NCBI GenBank assembly: GCA_035654655.1
Contig: DASRWI010000039.1
Span: forward strand, 1-63,253
Origin: DASRWI01 sp035654655
Lineage (GTDB): Bacteria; Bacteroidota; Ignavibacteria; Ignavibacteriales; Ignavibacteriaceae
DNA: 63,253 bases
Reading direction: 5' to 3'
Shown here: in pieces, positions 10,078 through 19,978 of the stretch
How the letters are laid out: the number at the start of each line of letters is the position of its first letter
Numbering within the stretch: the stretch's first letter is position 1
Translations under genes and position numbers: made by a program
Notes under the pieces: generated by a model
What the model saw: only the letters and a program-made list of their open reading frames with translations
Told to the model about the DNA's origin: nothing
Databases searched by the model: none

Positions 10078-10616
10078 ATATTTAAATATGACCACAACTT
10101 CAATTTTATATTTAGACTATCTGGATTCGGGACAGGAGTAATATTTATCGATTTAATAGAAAAAACTTTTTGGGAAATTTCTAAATATCTAATAAAATTA
10201 TACAAACCTTCATAGTCAGAGGAAAGCTCAATCCCTATAGGTTGGATTCTTAAGTTTTCTTTCTCAAAAAGATTTTCAGGTATTATAGAAATGATTGATG
10301 CACCTGATCTATTTGAATAATCATCAATTATAGAAATAATAGAAGATAAATTTGTTTCTTTATTGTACTTTACACTATTAATAATACTTTGATTTAAATA
10401 AGAATTCTCTTTTTTCAATAATTTATTTTTACTTAAAAGAACCTGTTTTTCCTTGTCCAAATCTTGAATATCATAATATGTATAAACATTATTAAAAAAT
10501 TCCCAACTTCTAGGTAGTAATTCAACAATTAGAACAAAAAGAAAAAATAATAAATAAAGTATAAAATAATTTTTCCATTTTTTACTTGAAAATATAATAT
10601 TGCTATTTCGCATCAT
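10074..10616 (-). CDS. GspM/PilO-like assembly platform protein
   Basis: A 180-residue protein with one N-terminal membrane helix (FILYLLFFLFVLIVELL), a coiled-coil stretch (about residues 50-85, rich in Lys, Glu and Leu), then a ferredoxin-like C-terminal domain with SGASIISIIPENL and YEGLYNFIRYLEIS. The YxxLxxFxxxLE pattern is typical of PilO. PilO/GspM proteins dimerise with PilN/GspL in the periplasm. The start overlaps the upstream gene by 14 bases and its stop overlaps the next start as ATGA, so translation is coupled. Confidence 0.7.
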   Translation of the reverse strand: MMRNSNIIFSSKKWKNYFILYLLFFLFVLIVELLPRSWEFFNNVYTYYDIQDLDKEKQVLLSKNKLLKKENSYLNQSIINSVKYNKETNLSSIISIIDDYSNRSGASIISIIPENLFEKENLRIQPIGIELSSDYEGLYNFIRYLEISQKVFSIKSINITPVPNPDSLNIKLKLWSYLNI

Positions 10617-12048
10617 AAATACATTTGAATTTAAATTTTATATTATCTTCTAACTCAAACTTATTTTTATCAATTGAAGAAAATAATAATTTTATATTAT
10701 TAAATTTATTGGATTCCTCCATTGAAGAAATAAAATTACCCACATTAAGTTGATCTTTTGAATAACCTGATATTTCTACTGAAAATATGTTCTTTTTATC
10801 TTCCACAATATTCATTTCAGTCAGGTAGCAATTATTATTTATAATTAAGGAAATATCCTCCAAAACATTGGAATATTGAAAATATTTCTCTTTTAAAGAA
10901 TTAAATAATTTGATGTTACTCAACATGAGATTATTTTCTTTTTCCAGGTTTTTATTTTCATTAGAAATAATTAACATATTATCGGAAACATCTTGAAATT
11001 CTTCAAGCTTATTATTTATATGGTTTTCAGAGATAATTAAAAGCACCAAGTAAAAGCAAATCAAAAGGCTGGAATAGAGCGTTATTCTTAATAAAGCTTT
11101 TTTTTCTAGTAGGTCGTTAATCTTTATTTTCTTGTCTACTTCTAAAAATTGCAATTTATTATTGTAGGAATGAATATAATGTTCAAAAACCAGTTGGGAA
11201 GCCATAAAGTATGAATTATCATCTATGTTCTTAATGGTTGAATATTTATCAAATACATTATCTATTATCTTGTACAAATTTAACTTGTCGAGGTTTTGAT
11301 AAGATAAGTGAATTGATGGCATTCCCATAGTAAAAGAAGAAATTAACATGCCTTGCTTTAGGGAAATTAATGCGTCCTCAATTGTATCATATATATTATT
11401 TGACGTTTTATTATCTAAAAAATATTCATCATAAAAGATGTCACCTGCTGAATTCTTAGCTGCCATAGCAATTTTATCTTTCTCTATTCCAATAAAAATA
11501 TAATCACTAAGGTCTCTTCTATCAAAAACAAAAAAAGGAATAGGGTAAATTGAAAGAATATACTTATTAAACTCACCTAGGTTTAAAATATTTTGTAAGT
11601 AATTATTTCTAAGAAGGAAAGTATAAACATAACTTAAATTATCATCTTTGTAATATTCTTTATAAAAAACCTCAAATTCATTTTCAGGTCTTCCTTCAGG
11701 AATAAATTTTAATTTATTATCAGAAAACCATTCTTCAATATTTTCCACCTCATTGGAGAGGGTTAACTTCCTAAACTTAAATTCGGTAACACCAATTATT
11801 ATTAAAAACTCTTTAATCCCTATTTCTGTTATTAAAGAACAAATATCTTTTGTTATTTCAAGTTCATTTTCATTTTTAATTAAAACTCTATTTAAAACTA
11901 ACTTGAATTTCACTTTGTTTTTGAATATTAAAAAGAAATCATTTAACTCAAATAATGATACTTTTATATAATCGGAGTAAAACTCCAATATAAAAAAGTG
12001 TTTTATTCCTGCTAATTTCAGAATATTTGTTTTTTTACCAAGATTCAT
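10603..12048 (-). CDS. GspL-like protein (PilM-PilN fusion type)
   Basis: A 481-residue bitopic protein. Residues 1-about 320 are a cytoplasmic domain in the position of the actin-like PilM/GspL domain, though the ATP-binding motifs are too diverged to identify. A membrane helix lies near 325-345 (ITLYSSLLICFYLVLLII), followed by a coiled coil with repeated Asn/Glu/Leu and a C-terminal ferredoxin-like PilN/GspL domain (about 385-481) containing NNNCYLTEMNI and VEISGYSKDQLNVGNFISSME. In this machinery the cytoplasmic part binds the GspE ATPase and the periplasmic part pairs with GspM. One gene doing the work of pilM plus pilN supports a type II secretion rather than a type IV pilus architecture. 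Confidence 0.7.
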   Translation of the reverse strand: MNLGKKTNILKLAGIKHFFILEFYSDYIKVSLFELNDFFLIFKNKVKFKLVLNRVLIKNENELEITKDICSLITEIGIKEFLIIIGVTEFKFRKLTLSNEVENIEEWFSDNKLKFIPEGRPENEFEVFYKEYYKDDNLSYVYTFLLRNNYLQNILNLGEFNKYILSIYPIPFFVFDRRDLSDYIFIGIEKDKIAMAAKNSAGDIFYDEYFLDNKTSNNIYDTIEDALISLKQGMLISSFTMGMPSIHLSYQNLDKLNLYKIIDNVFDKYSTIKNIDDNSYFMASQLVFEHYIHSYNNKLQFLEVDKKIKINDLLEKKALLRITLYSSLLICFYLVLLIISENHINNKLEEFQDVSDNMLIISNENKNLEKENNLMLSNIKLFNSLKEKYFQYSNVLEDISLIINNNCYLTEMNIVEDKKNIFSVEISGYSKDQLNVGNFISSMEESNKFNNIKLLFSSIDKNKFELEDNIKFKFKCIYDAK

Positions 12049-12059
12049 TATTAGGAAAC

Positions 12060-13949
12060 CTATTCAGCATAATTATAATTAGAATATTCATTATCATCAT
12101 AATAAATCTTCGGAGTCAAATAAACTATCAACTCACCTTTACTTTTTTGCTTAGTAACAGACTTAAAAAGTTCACCTATAAAAGGTATATCTCCTAATAA
12201 AGGAAATTTATCCTCAGATTTAATCTCTGATTCTTGTATTAATCCTCCAAGAATGATAGTCTCTCCGTCTCTTAAACGAACGGTGGATGAAAATGTTCTA
12301 GTATTAATAGCCGGTATATTTTTTTTGTCTGGATTAAAATCACCAACCGGTGTTTGAAATTCAGGTTTTATTTCTAAGGTTAATTCTCCATTGGGTCCAA
12401 TCCAAGGTGTTATCTCAAAAGACATATTGGCTTCTATTTTTTCAATTCTTTCTCTTTCTATGAACGATGAAGAATATTGATTTTGAATTGGCATAATTTC
12501 ATTAAAAACATAATTTTGAATTGTACCTATTTTGAGAGAAGCAGTATGACCATTCAATGTTGACAAAATTGGTCTTGATTTTATATTAACTAATCCGGCA
12601 ACTTCCATTGCCTTTAAATTAATATAAAAATTAGCTGGTAATTTACCTAATTTGGCTATATCAAATTCTTTCCCAAACAGATTAATTGAACCAATATCTT
12701 TAAGAATCTTATTTATATTTTCACCGCTGGCAGTTACATTGATACCAGGGAAAAAGTTATCAATCTTTGTCAAAGTTGTTGAATCCCCTTTGCCAGCTTT
12801 AATGCCATATTGTAAACTATTATCCAAATTAAAATCAACTACAATTGCTTCAATTAACACTTGGGGAACTGGTTTATCAATAACTTCTATGTAATCTTCT
12901 AAAGAAGAAATAGATTCTATATTACCTGAAACAATTAAGGCATTATGTTCTAATGATGTATTCACATTAACTGATTGTGTTAAATATTGAGGCAATTTAG
13001 TTAAAACTTTATCTGACCTTAAAAACTTTAGTCTAATTAATTTAGTATTCTCTAAGTTTTTTCCGTTTTTGGCTCCAATTATGAACAAATCATCATCAAC
13101 CTTATAAGTAAACTCAGTACCATAAAATAGATAACTAAATGCTTTATCTATTGGCAATTCATTAAATTTCGCGGTAATATTTACAGCTGGAACAACCAAC
13201 TTGATAATTTGTAAATTTAATTGTTGACTGATATCAGTAATTACTTTATCTAAACTTACTTGACTAACTTGAACAGTTACTTTCTTCTGTTTAGCACTTA
13301 CCCAATAATCCTTGTATCTATTTTGATTTTGGGTTCCATCTAAGCTTGAAAAATATGAAGAACGAGATATATAATAAATTGAATCTGTTATGTTCAATAA
13401 GAATCCATTATTTTGTAAAAGATTCTTCAAACCAATTTCTAAATCAACATTCTTTAGTTTACCTGAAATTCTTCCTTCAGTACCTGCTGTTATTAAAAAG
13501 TTTTTACCAGATTTATTTTGTAATATTTGGACTAACTTTTGTATTCTAACATTATCAGCATCTATTGAAAGATTATTATTTTCAAAACTTATTATTGGTT
13601 CATTATCCATTATGGCTATTACACTATCTTTCAGCACTTTTTTAGATTTAATAGTAAATCTATTCTTATCAAAATAAAAATATAATTCATTATCTTCTGA
13701 AATGATTTTTATTGCATCAAATACCTGAATATTAAACAGGGAAGTCGAAATACGTTTGTTTACATCATTATCAACCATAATGTTGGTCTGATACTCAAAA
13801 GCAATGGATCTGAAAATGTCTCGAATATCAGTATCCTTAAAATTCAGAGATGTTATAATTTTATTACTATTAGGTGGTTTCTGAAGTATATCTTGTGAAT
13901 AAACAATTTGAAGTGAGAAAAATATAATGATACTAATTAGTAGTTTCAC
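12060..13949 (-). CDS. Secretin (GspD/PilQ family)
   Basis: About 629 residues from a GTG at 13949, chosen because AGAGG lies 7 bases upstream and it gives a clean signal peptide (LLISIIIFFSLQIVYSQ); a TTG five codons earlier is possible. The N-terminus has a secretin/TonB N0-type domain (LNFKDTDIRDIFRSIAFEY), followed by N1-type modules and the C-terminal secretin beta-barrel from about residue 365, with VEAIVVDFN, SRPILSTLNGHTASLKIG, TRTFSSTVRLRDGETIILGGL and FPLLGDIPFIGELFK near the end. It forms the outer-membrane gate. It overlaps the 3' end of the ATPase gene by 17 bases. Confidence 0.93.
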   Translation of the reverse strand: MKLLISIIIFFSLQIVYSQDILQKPPNSNKIITSLNFKDTDIRDIFRSIAFEYQTNIMVDNDVNKRISTSLFNIQVFDAIKIISEDNELYFYFDKNRFTIKSKKVLKDSVIAIMDNEPIISFENNNLSIDADNVRIQKLVQILQNKSGKNFLITAGTEGRISGKLKNVDLEIGLKNLLQNNGFLLNITDSIYYISRSSYFSSLDGTQNQNRYKDYWVSAKQKKVTVQVSQVSLDKVITDISQQLNLQIIKLVVPAVNITAKFNELPIDKAFSYLFYGTEFTYKVDDDLFIIGAKNGKNLENTKLIRLKFLRSDKVLTKLPQYLTQSVNVNTSLEHNALIVSGNIESISSLEDYIEVIDKPVPQVLIEAIVVDFNLDNSLQYGIKAGKGDSTTLTKIDNFFPGINVTASGENINKILKDIGSINLFGKEFDIAKLGKLPANFYINLKAMEVAGLVNIKSRPILSTLNGHTASLKIGTIQNYVFNEIMPIQNQYSSSFIERERIEKIEANMSFEITPWIGPNGELTLEIKPEFQTPVGDFNPDKKNIPAINTRTFSSTVRLRDGETIILGGLIQESEIKSEDKFPLLGDIPFIGELFKSVTKQKSKGELIVYLTPKIYYDDNEYSNYNYAE

Positions 13950-15333
13950 GAACAACCTCTTCAAATGTAGTTTGACCCAAAATTAACTTTTCAATACCGG
14001 AATTGTATAAAGTTTGCCCAGTAAGACCAACTTTAGTACGAATTTCATTTATTGTTATGTTTTTATTTATAAGTGTAGTTAGATTATCATCAATTTCAAG
14101 TAATTCAAAAATGGCAGTTCTCCCTTTGTAACCAGTATATCCACAATTATTGCAGCCATTTTTTGTAAAAACCTCTTTATTAAGTTCCTCATTATAATTT
14201 TTTATTTTACATGAGCAGAGTTTTCTAACAAGCCTTTGAGCGACAATTAATTTTAAAGATGAGGCAATTAAAAATGGTTCGATGCCAATATCAATTAATC
14301 GCATTATAGCTGATGCAGAATCATTAGTATGTAGTGTGCTGAAAACTAGATGACCAGTTAAAGACGCTCTGATTGCTATTTCTGCAGTTTCTTTATCTCT
14401 GATTTCGCCAACCATAATTATATCAGGATCTTGTCTTAGAAAAGCTCTTAATGCTTTAGCAAAATCATATCCTATATCTGGTTTTACCTGACTTTGATTT
14501 ATTCCTGATATATTATATTCGATAGGATCTTCAATAGTTAAAATATTTTTTTCAACGGAATGCAAGTAATTCAGTGCAGTATATAAAGTCGTACTTTTAC
14601 CACTTCCAGTAGGCCCAGTCACCAATATCATCCCATAAGGAAGTTTAATATTTTTTAATATTATTTCTTTTTGATGGTTATTTAATCCAAGTTGATCAAA
14701 GTCTAATGGGACTGAACTTCTATTCAAAAGCCTTAAAACTATTTTTTCTCCAAATATTGTAGGAATTGAAGACAGTCGAATATCAATTTTAGAATTTCCA
14801 TGAGTATAGCTTATTTTCCCATCTTGTGGTCTTCTCTTTTCAGAAATATCTAAATTAGCCATAATTTTTAACCTGCTCATAATCTGACTACTTTTATCTT
14901 TAGATATTGTATCAATCTCTCTTAAATAACCATCTATCCTATACCTGATTCTTAATAACTTCTCAAATGATTCGAAGTGAATATCTGAAGCGAAAGAAGA
15001 AATTGCATTTGAAATTATTTTGTTAACGAATTCAATATTTGATGTTTCTCTAAATGAGTTATCACTAGAAAAACTATTTTGTTCATTATTATCAGAATCC
15101 GGATAGATCTCATTTAATTTTCTGAGGATCATTTCAGAAGGTAATTCAATTACATTCAGTTTAAATCCTGTGTAAAATCCAATATCGTTCAATACATTAT
15201 TATTATCTTTATTTGGTAATGCAAAGTAAAAGATATCATTTTCAAATTTTATAGGAAGCAGGTTCCATTCAAAGGCTTTCTTCTTAGGAATTATTTCCTT
15301 TGCAGCCTGAGTTATGTTTATTTTATCAATCAA
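13933..15333 (-). CDS. GspE/PilB secretion ATPase
   Basis: A 466-residue hexameric motor ATPase that drives pseudopilus assembly. Visible motifs: Walker A GPTGSGKSTT near 238-247, Asp box and DPDIIMVGEIRD (Walker B) near 300-310, the His box GHLVFSTLHTNDSASA, and the tetracysteine zinc site LCSCK (about 370) with CNNCGYTG (about 392). The N1E-like N-terminal domain is shorter than in most GspE. The start is a TTG inside the overlap of 8 bases with the prepilin peptidase gene; no ATG serves the same frame nearby. Confidence 0.95.
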   Translation of the reverse strand: MIDKINITQAAKEIIPKKKAFEWNLLPIKFENDIFYFALPNKDNNNVLNDIGFYTGFKLNVIELPSEMILRKLNEIYPDSDNNEQNSFSSDNSFRETSNIEFVNKIISNAISSFASDIHFESFEKLLRIRYRIDGYLREIDTISKDKSSQIMSRLKIMANLDISEKRRPQDGKISYTHGNSKIDIRLSSIPTIFGEKIVLRLLNRSSVPLDFDQLGLNNHQKEIILKNIKLPYGMILVTGPTGSGKSTTLYTALNYLHSVEKNILTIEDPIEYNISGINQSQVKPDIGYDFAKALRAFLRQDPDIIMVGEIRDKETAEIAIRASLTGHLVFSTLHTNDSASAIMRLIDIGIEPFLIASSLKLIVAQRLVRKLCSCKIKNYNEELNKEVFTKNGCNNCGYTGYKGRTAIFELLEIDDNLTTLINKNITINEIRTKVGLTGQTLYNSGIEKLILGQTTFEEVVRETTN

Positions 15334-16105
15334 AGATGTATCCTAACAGAAAAATATACTTATCAACTATATCAAAGTTAAAAAAGAGTAATATAATTGA
15401 TGAAAATGAAAGAAATAATCCAAATGGAATTTTATTATCTGAATACCTTAACTTAAATGTTTTATGAAAAATAATATAACAAACCAAACCTATTAATGAA
15501 GCAAACCATAAAACAAAAAAGAATTGAATAAGATTTCCTATCAAGATAATTGCGGAAAACAACTTTATATCACCATAACCAATTATTTGTTTATGATAGT
15601 AAAAATTAAAAAATAAGTTTGCTAAATGGAATAAAGAAAAAATTAAAATAATTGTTATAATATTGTATATAAAATATTGTACCGGGATATTAAGAAGGAA
15701 AAACTTTAATATTGATAATATCCAAAGACAAAAAACAAGAATATTGGGAATAACCAACTTATAAAAATCAACAACAGCTATTATTAAAAAAATGTAACAT
15801 ATGAAAAATAATAGGAAAGAATAAGTGGAAACATTAAATAAAAGTAGAGTAATATTCCCCAAAATCAAGATTATAAGCTCAACCAATAAATATCTTTTAG
15901 AAATTTTATCATTACATTTCTTACATCTTCCTCTTTGATACATATAACTAAAAATAGGAATTAATTCTGAGATACTTAAGGTATTTTTACAATTAAAACA
16001 TTTTGAACGGAAGAAATCGAAATTCTGACCATTTATGAAAAATGTAATTATATTATTTGCAAAACTACCAAATACTAAAAAAATAAAAGAAAATAAAATG
16101 ATCAT
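15326..16105 (-). CDS. Prepilin peptidase (GspO/PilD)
   Basis: A 259-residue polytopic membrane aspartyl protease that cleaves and methylates prepilin leaders. It has the N-terminal zinc-binding cysteines (CFNC and CKKC, about residues 35-65) of the methyltransferase part and the two catalytic aspartates, in VVDFYKLVIPN (about 111) and GYGDIKL (about 176), the latter being the hallmark G-x-G-D. Seven or eight hydrophobic helices can be seen. Its substrates are presumably the pseudopilins encoded at 16644, 18362 and the left edge. It follows the lipoprotein gene with no gap. Confidence 0.93.
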   Translation of the reverse strand: MIILFSFIFLVFGSFANNIITFFINGQNFDFFRSKCFNCKNTLSISELIPIFSYMYQRGRCKKCNDKISKRYLLVELIILILGNITLLLFNVSTYSFLLFFICYIFLIIAVVDFYKLVIPNILVFCLWILSILKFFLLNIPVQYFIYNIITIILIFSLFHLANLFFNFYYHKQIIGYGDIKLFSAIILIGNLIQFFFVLWFASLIGLVCYIIFHKTFKLRYSDNKIPFGLFLSFSSIILLFFNFDIVDKYIFLLGYIFD

Positions 16106-16642
16106 TTATTCATTTCTCAAATGTACGGAAATGTCTCGAACAGCTAAGGATAGCGCACTATTTATATCTTTATCCGAGCATAAATAACTTACCATACCAA
16201 TAATATCATTTGATTTTACTGATATAAATCTGAAGGATAAATTTAGCTCAACCCTTTCATCTTTTTGGTTTAATATATTATTTTGTTGTATTTTTTCTAT
16301 TTTCCCAATTATTATATAATCAGCTTTAAGACTAAATCCTATTTGTTTTATCTGATCAGAAGATAAATATTCTGTAGAAGTTAAATTTTGTTGCTTACTG
16401 GAATTATTTATTAAAGCTCTATCAACAACCGCAAAATTATTATTTATGTAAAAGCTTTCACTAAGTCTATCTGCAATAATTTTTCCGTAAATTGATTTTA
16501 AACCAAGAGTTGAGAAATTTAATATCGCTATTCGTGAATTTGTAATATCCTCCTTCATGTTTATTCTGGGAGCATAATAATTATAAAAGCAACCATAAAA
16601 ATTTACGAAAAAGATTGTTATAATAAGATACAATATTTTCAT
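16106..16642 (-). CDS. CsgG-like lipoprotein in secretion operon
   Basis: About 178 residues from an ATG at 16642, chosen over an ATG 11 codons upstream because it begins right after the gspG stop and gives a lipoprotein signal peptide with lipobox FYGC. After the Cys, the segments SRIAILNFSTLG, YGKIIADRLSESFY, NFAVVDRALINN, QIKQIGFSLKADYIIIGKIEKIQ and LNLSFRFISVKS follow the fold pattern of CsgG/curli-production-like and FlgO-like outer-membrane lipoproteins. Its length is well below the roughly 270 residues of true CsgG pore proteins and the pore-forming strands are missing. In this operon it could serve as a pilotin or secretin accessory; that is inference. Confidence 0.6.
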   Translation of the reverse strand: MKILYLIITIFFVNFYGCFYNYYAPRINMKEDITNSRIAILNFSTLGLKSIYGKIIADRLSESFYINNNFAVVDRALINNSSKQQNLTSTEYLSSDQIKQIGFSLKADYIIIGKIEKIQQNNILNQKDERVELNLSFRFISVKSNDIIGMVSYLCSDKDINSALSLAVRDISVHLRNE

Positions 16643-16643
16643 T

Positions 16644-17051
16644 TTAATCCTGTATAACCTCTTTGATTTGCCCATCTTCGTTTACTTCCCATTGATTAAA
16701 TGTTCCATCATTATCAAAATCAACAACTGATGTGGCAATAGCCTTAAAAGTATTTACATCTGCCGAGATTATATTAATTTTATACCTTGCTGGTCCACCT
16801 TCAGTAACTAACTTTTCTTGTTCAAATCCAATTTCACTTAGAACCATGGAATATTTATCCTGCTCAAACTTAAAAGCTTTTTCAAGCATATGAATTTGTT
16901 TAAGGTTCAATTTAGCTTCGGTTGTTTTAGCTTTAGTCACAATAGGCATTAATCTTGGTAAAGCTAATAAAACCAAAATCCCTATAATTACTAAAACAAC
17001 TAAAAGTTCAACTAAAGAAAAACCTTCATCAAATAAATATTTTCTTTTCAT
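16644..17051 (-). CDS. Major pseudopilin GspG-like
   Basis: A 135-residue protein with a class-III prepilin leader DEG followed by FSLVELLVVLVIIGILVLLALPRL: a Phe at +1 and Glu at +5 after the cleavage glycine, as in GspG. The C-terminal region has DFDNDGTFNQWEV, an Asp-rich loop like the calcium site that stabilises GspG pseudopilins. It lies directly after gspF with the start codon abutting the stop codon. Confidence 0.88.
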   Translation of the reverse strand: MKRKYLFDEGFSLVELLVVLVIIGILVLLALPRLMPIVTKAKTTEAKLNLKQIHMLEKAFKFEQDKYSMVLSEIGFEQEKLVTEGGPARYKINIISADVNTFKAIATSVVDFDNDGTFNQWEVNEDGQIKEVIQD

Positions 17052-18098
17052 TTAAATTCCAAAATTATTTACAATTTCAAACATTGGGAGATACATAGCA
17101 ATAACAACTAAAGCAACAAAAATGCCGACAATAAAAATCAAAATTGGTTCAATTACGGACATTAAACTTTCCATTTGATAATCAAAATCTTTAGAATAAT
17201 AATCGCTTATAAGTAAAAATACTTTATCCATTTCAGCACTTTCTTCTCCAGCAACTATTAACTTAGAAAAAGTTTCATCAAAAAAATAAGAATGCTTAAA
17301 ATTTAAAGATAATGACTCACCTTTATTAACTTTATTAAGTATCTTATTTATTTCTTTTTTAAAAATAACATTTTGAGAAATATTTTTTGATATGTCTAAT
17401 GATTCAATTAGTGTAATTTTATTCTTTAATAATATATGCATTGTAAATGAAAATCGTGCGAGAATATTGCTTTTGTATACTTTTGACAAATAAGGTATTG
17501 TTAGAAGCAATCTATCGGTTTTATTAGTTAGAATTGAATTACTTTTTAATTTGAAAAATAAAAAGAATATAGATGTAAATAATATCATTAAATAAACAAA
17601 ATTATTTTTAATTAAATAACTAAAATTAATGATAAATTCAGTTAGTAAAGGAAGTGAACTGTTTGATGCAAAAAATATTCCTTCAAAAGAAGGTATAAGG
17701 AAAAAAACCATAAATGAAATAGCTAAAAATGAAACACCTAGAACTAAGAGGGGATACCGTGAAGCTTGAATGATCTTTTTCTTTAAAGTGTAAACACTTT
17801 CTTCATAATTAGAATATTCATAAAGTACTTCTGCAATTTGATTAGTTTCTTCAGCAGCCTTCAAATTAGCTATGTATATTTTAGGAAAAATTTTAGGGTA
17901 TTTTGCAAAACTTAAAGATAACGATTTCCCAGTTTTTAACTCAGTGAGTATAATTTTTAATATGCTCTTTAGTTCCGAACTCTTAGATTGCCCACATATT
18001 ATTTCTAAAGATTGTATGATCGATAATTTGGCCAAAAGCAAAAGGCTTAAGGTTTTGTTAAAATCTATTATTTCTTTTTGTTTAATTTTGTTGAACAT
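17052..18098 (-). CDS. Inner-membrane platform protein GspF/PilC
   Basis: A 348-residue protein with the two repeated GspF domains (about 10-120 and 215-335) and three membrane helices (around 120-145, 165-185, 315-340). Typical family patterns include LLLLAKLSIIQSLEII and ILLKNKITLIESLDI at the start of the repeats and KLIVAGEESAEMDKVF. It is the first gene of the tightly packed run down to 9604. Confidence 0.9.
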   Translation of the reverse strand: MFNKIKQKEIIDFNKTLSLLLLAKLSIIQSLEIICGQSKSSELKSILKIILTELKTGKSLSLSFAKYPKIFPKIYIANLKAAEETNQIAEVLYEYSNYEESVYTLKKKIIQASRYPLLVLGVSFLAISFMVFFLIPSFEGIFFASNSSLPLLTEFIINFSYLIKNNFVYLMILFTSIFFLFFKLKSNSILTNKTDRLLLTIPYLSKVYKSNILARFSFTMHILLKNKITLIESLDISKNISQNVIFKKEINKILNKVNKGESLSLNFKHSYFFDETFSKLIVAGEESAEMDKVFLLISDYYSKDFDYQMESLMSVIEPILIFIVGIFVALVVIAMYLPMFEIVNNFGI

Positions 18099-18361
18099 TT
18101 TTCTGGAATCAGATAAATATTTGATAGTCTTGCATTTTAATGTACCTAGATTGTTAAAATTAACTTAATATTGAAAATATTTAAAGAATGAAGATTTGAA
18201 CCCTAATTAGATATTAATTTATTCTGATTATTAAACTATAATAACCATTATTATAAAATAATTTTATTTAGATTTAGAAGCAATGTTTTAATAAAATTTT
18301 AATGAAAAATATGGTGATTACATATTTGAAATTGTAATTAAGCAAGTTAAATTCTCACTCA

Positions 18362-18706
18362 CTATTCCCCTTCATGGGGTTTTATAAAGGTTTCGAAAAA
18401 AATAATATTGCTATCTCTAGTATTTAAAGTTATAGTAATATAATAAAATGAAGAACTATCTATGACTTTTCTTTCTAAAATAATATTTTTATATAAAAAT
18501 GTGGTATCTTTAATTTCCTTTACTGCATCTATTTTATTTATTTCATCATTCAATAATAGAACAGCTTCACTTTTTAACATAACTTTAGGTTTAAATAAAT
18601 CCATAAACATCATTGATGTCAAAGATAAAATAATTCCTAAAATAACAATTGAGACAATAACTTCAATTAAAGCAAAACCATCTTTACTGTTGGAAAATAT
18701 CATCAA
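18362..18706 (-). CDS. Minor pseudopilin (GspI/PilV-like)
   Basis: A 114-residue protein with prepilin leader SKDG followed by FALIEVIVSIVILGIILSL; Phe +1 and Glu +5 are present. The soluble part is short and has no cysteine pair. It lies 263 bases upstream of gspF in the same orientation and probably belongs to the same secretion system. The spacer between them (18099-18361) is AT-rich with no gene I can support. Confidence 0.75.
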   Translation of the reverse strand: MMIFSNSKDGFALIEVIVSIVILGIILSLTSMMFMDLFKPKVMLKSEAVLLLNDEINKIDAVKEIKDTTFLYKNIILERKVIDSSSFYYITITLNTRDSNIIFFETFIKPHEGE

Positions 18707-18841
18707 AAATTCAACCTCATTACTCTCTTATTTCTATAATATTGCCTTTAATCCAAGCTATTTATCATTTTGTACATTTGCGACACTGTTCGTATGAAGA
18801 AAGAGAAAATTATCTTTCCCAGAGTAGTACCAATATACTAT

Positions 18842-19573
18842 TTAAGGAAGGAAATGGGAAACATTCTTCATAAAGAAATTTGTTTTTTTGTAATTATTAC
18901 ATGCAGAAAACCATGCATCTAAGGGGACTTCCTCAGCATTTGTTGGAATTTCTTTACCTTCAAAAAAATCAAAAGCATATGAATAGTTCAAAACTTTACT
19001 TCCATTTGGAACAAATTTATAACTAAAATCCTTATTGAATTTTGACCATTTTACTACTCCATCAGTGCAGTATATTAAAGCTGATGGGTGGCGTCCTATA
19101 TCCACATATCGAAAAGCAGCTGAAGTAATACTAGTTTCAAAATATTTTGCTATATCCTTTATCAATTTTAAAGAAATGATTTTTCCAAGCGTATAACTCA
19201 AAAACATCAACTCAGGCATTAACAGTTCTGCAGCAAATTGATTTGCATCGTTTTCTGCCGAACCTATTAGGTTCCATTCAGTAAAATTTTTCTCTGAGCA
19301 TCCTATAAATTTTGAATCACGTTGAAGGAAAAAATGTCCTAATTCATGAGCTATTGTAAATCTTTTTAGAGGAGGATATGATATCTTCTTATCGATTGAG
19401 ATGATTCCTCTCTTCTTATCGTGAGTAATTCTACCTAATGAACCATCAATATTTTTTTCTTCAATAAATATATCAAATCCTGCTGCAATTAGAGAAAGGT
19501 TAATTTCTTTAGGGTGGGTTATTCCATAAAACTCAAGTACTTTTTCAGCTTTAGCTTTAATTAAAGCAGACAT
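18842..19573 (-). CDS. ImmA/IrrE-family metallopeptidase
   Basis: A 243-residue zinc metallopeptidase-like protein. The zinc motif FTIAHELGHFFLQ (HELGH near 75-79) is followed by NDANQFAAELLMPELMF, where the downstream Glu ligand lies, which is the usual ImmA/IrrE arrangement. Members cleave a partner repressor, often of a mobile element or stress response. The ATG overlaps the stop of the upstream gene as TAATG, and the two genes before it (small protein, sigma factor) are equally tightly spaced, so the three form one operon. Confidence 0.88.
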   Translation of the reverse strand: MSALIKAKAEKVLEFYGITHPKEINLSLIAAGFDIFIEEKNIDGSLGRITHDKKRGIISIDKKISYPPLKRFTIAHELGHFFLQRDSKFIGCSEKNFTEWNLIGSAENDANQFAAELLMPELMFLSYTLGKIISLKLIKDIAKYFETSITSAAFRYVDIGRHPSALIYCTDGVVKWSKFNKDFSYKFVPNGSKVLNYSYAFDFFEGKEIPTNAEEVPLDAWFSACNNYKKTNFFMKNVSHFLP

Positions 19574-19977
19574 TACTCATCCAAACTATCTAAAAAACTT
19601 AAAAGATCCTGTTCGGTTTGAATTTCTTTGCTATCGTTTTCCGTCATATTTTCAAGTTTACGATAATATGTGTTAAATGCTGTTCTATTACCGTCAGCAA
19701 GAAGTTCAGCAATTTGAACTTTTGATTTATCTAATAATTTATCTTTATTAAACAAAAACTTTTCTTTAAATTCATTAAACTTAGGAATCTTTTCACCAGC
19801 AATTTTTAAACGTAATTGCCCCTTAATTCTTTTTAAGAATTCGTTACCAGATGATTCAACATCTTTGGGATCATTGCCAATAGAGAGTAAAAATTCATCG
19901 GATAATTTTGGATCCTCGGAAATAACCTCTGCCAGAGTTTCAATTAAATTTCTTAAAGTATTTTCTGGGCTTTTCAT
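19573..19977 (-). CDS. Small helical protein, candidate anti-sigma/substrate
   Basis: A 134-residue, highly charged, predicted all-helical protein with no signal peptide or membrane helix and no family I recognise. It contains LRNLIETLAEVISEDPKL near the N-terminus, LLDKSKVQIAELLADGNRT in the middle and an acidic C-terminus. It starts 1 base after the sigma-factor stop and shares one base with the peptidase start. Sitting between a sigma factor and an ImmA/IrrE protease, it could be an anti-sigma factor removed by cleavage; this is inference from order alone. Confidence 0.7.
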   Translation of the reverse strand: MKSPENTLRNLIETLAEVISEDPKLSDEFLLSIGNDPKDVESSGNEFLKRIKGQLRLKIAGEKIPKFNEFKEKFLFNKDKLLDKSKVQIAELLADGNRTAFNTYYRKLENMTENDSKEIQTEQDLLSFLDSLDE

Positions 19978-19978
19978 T

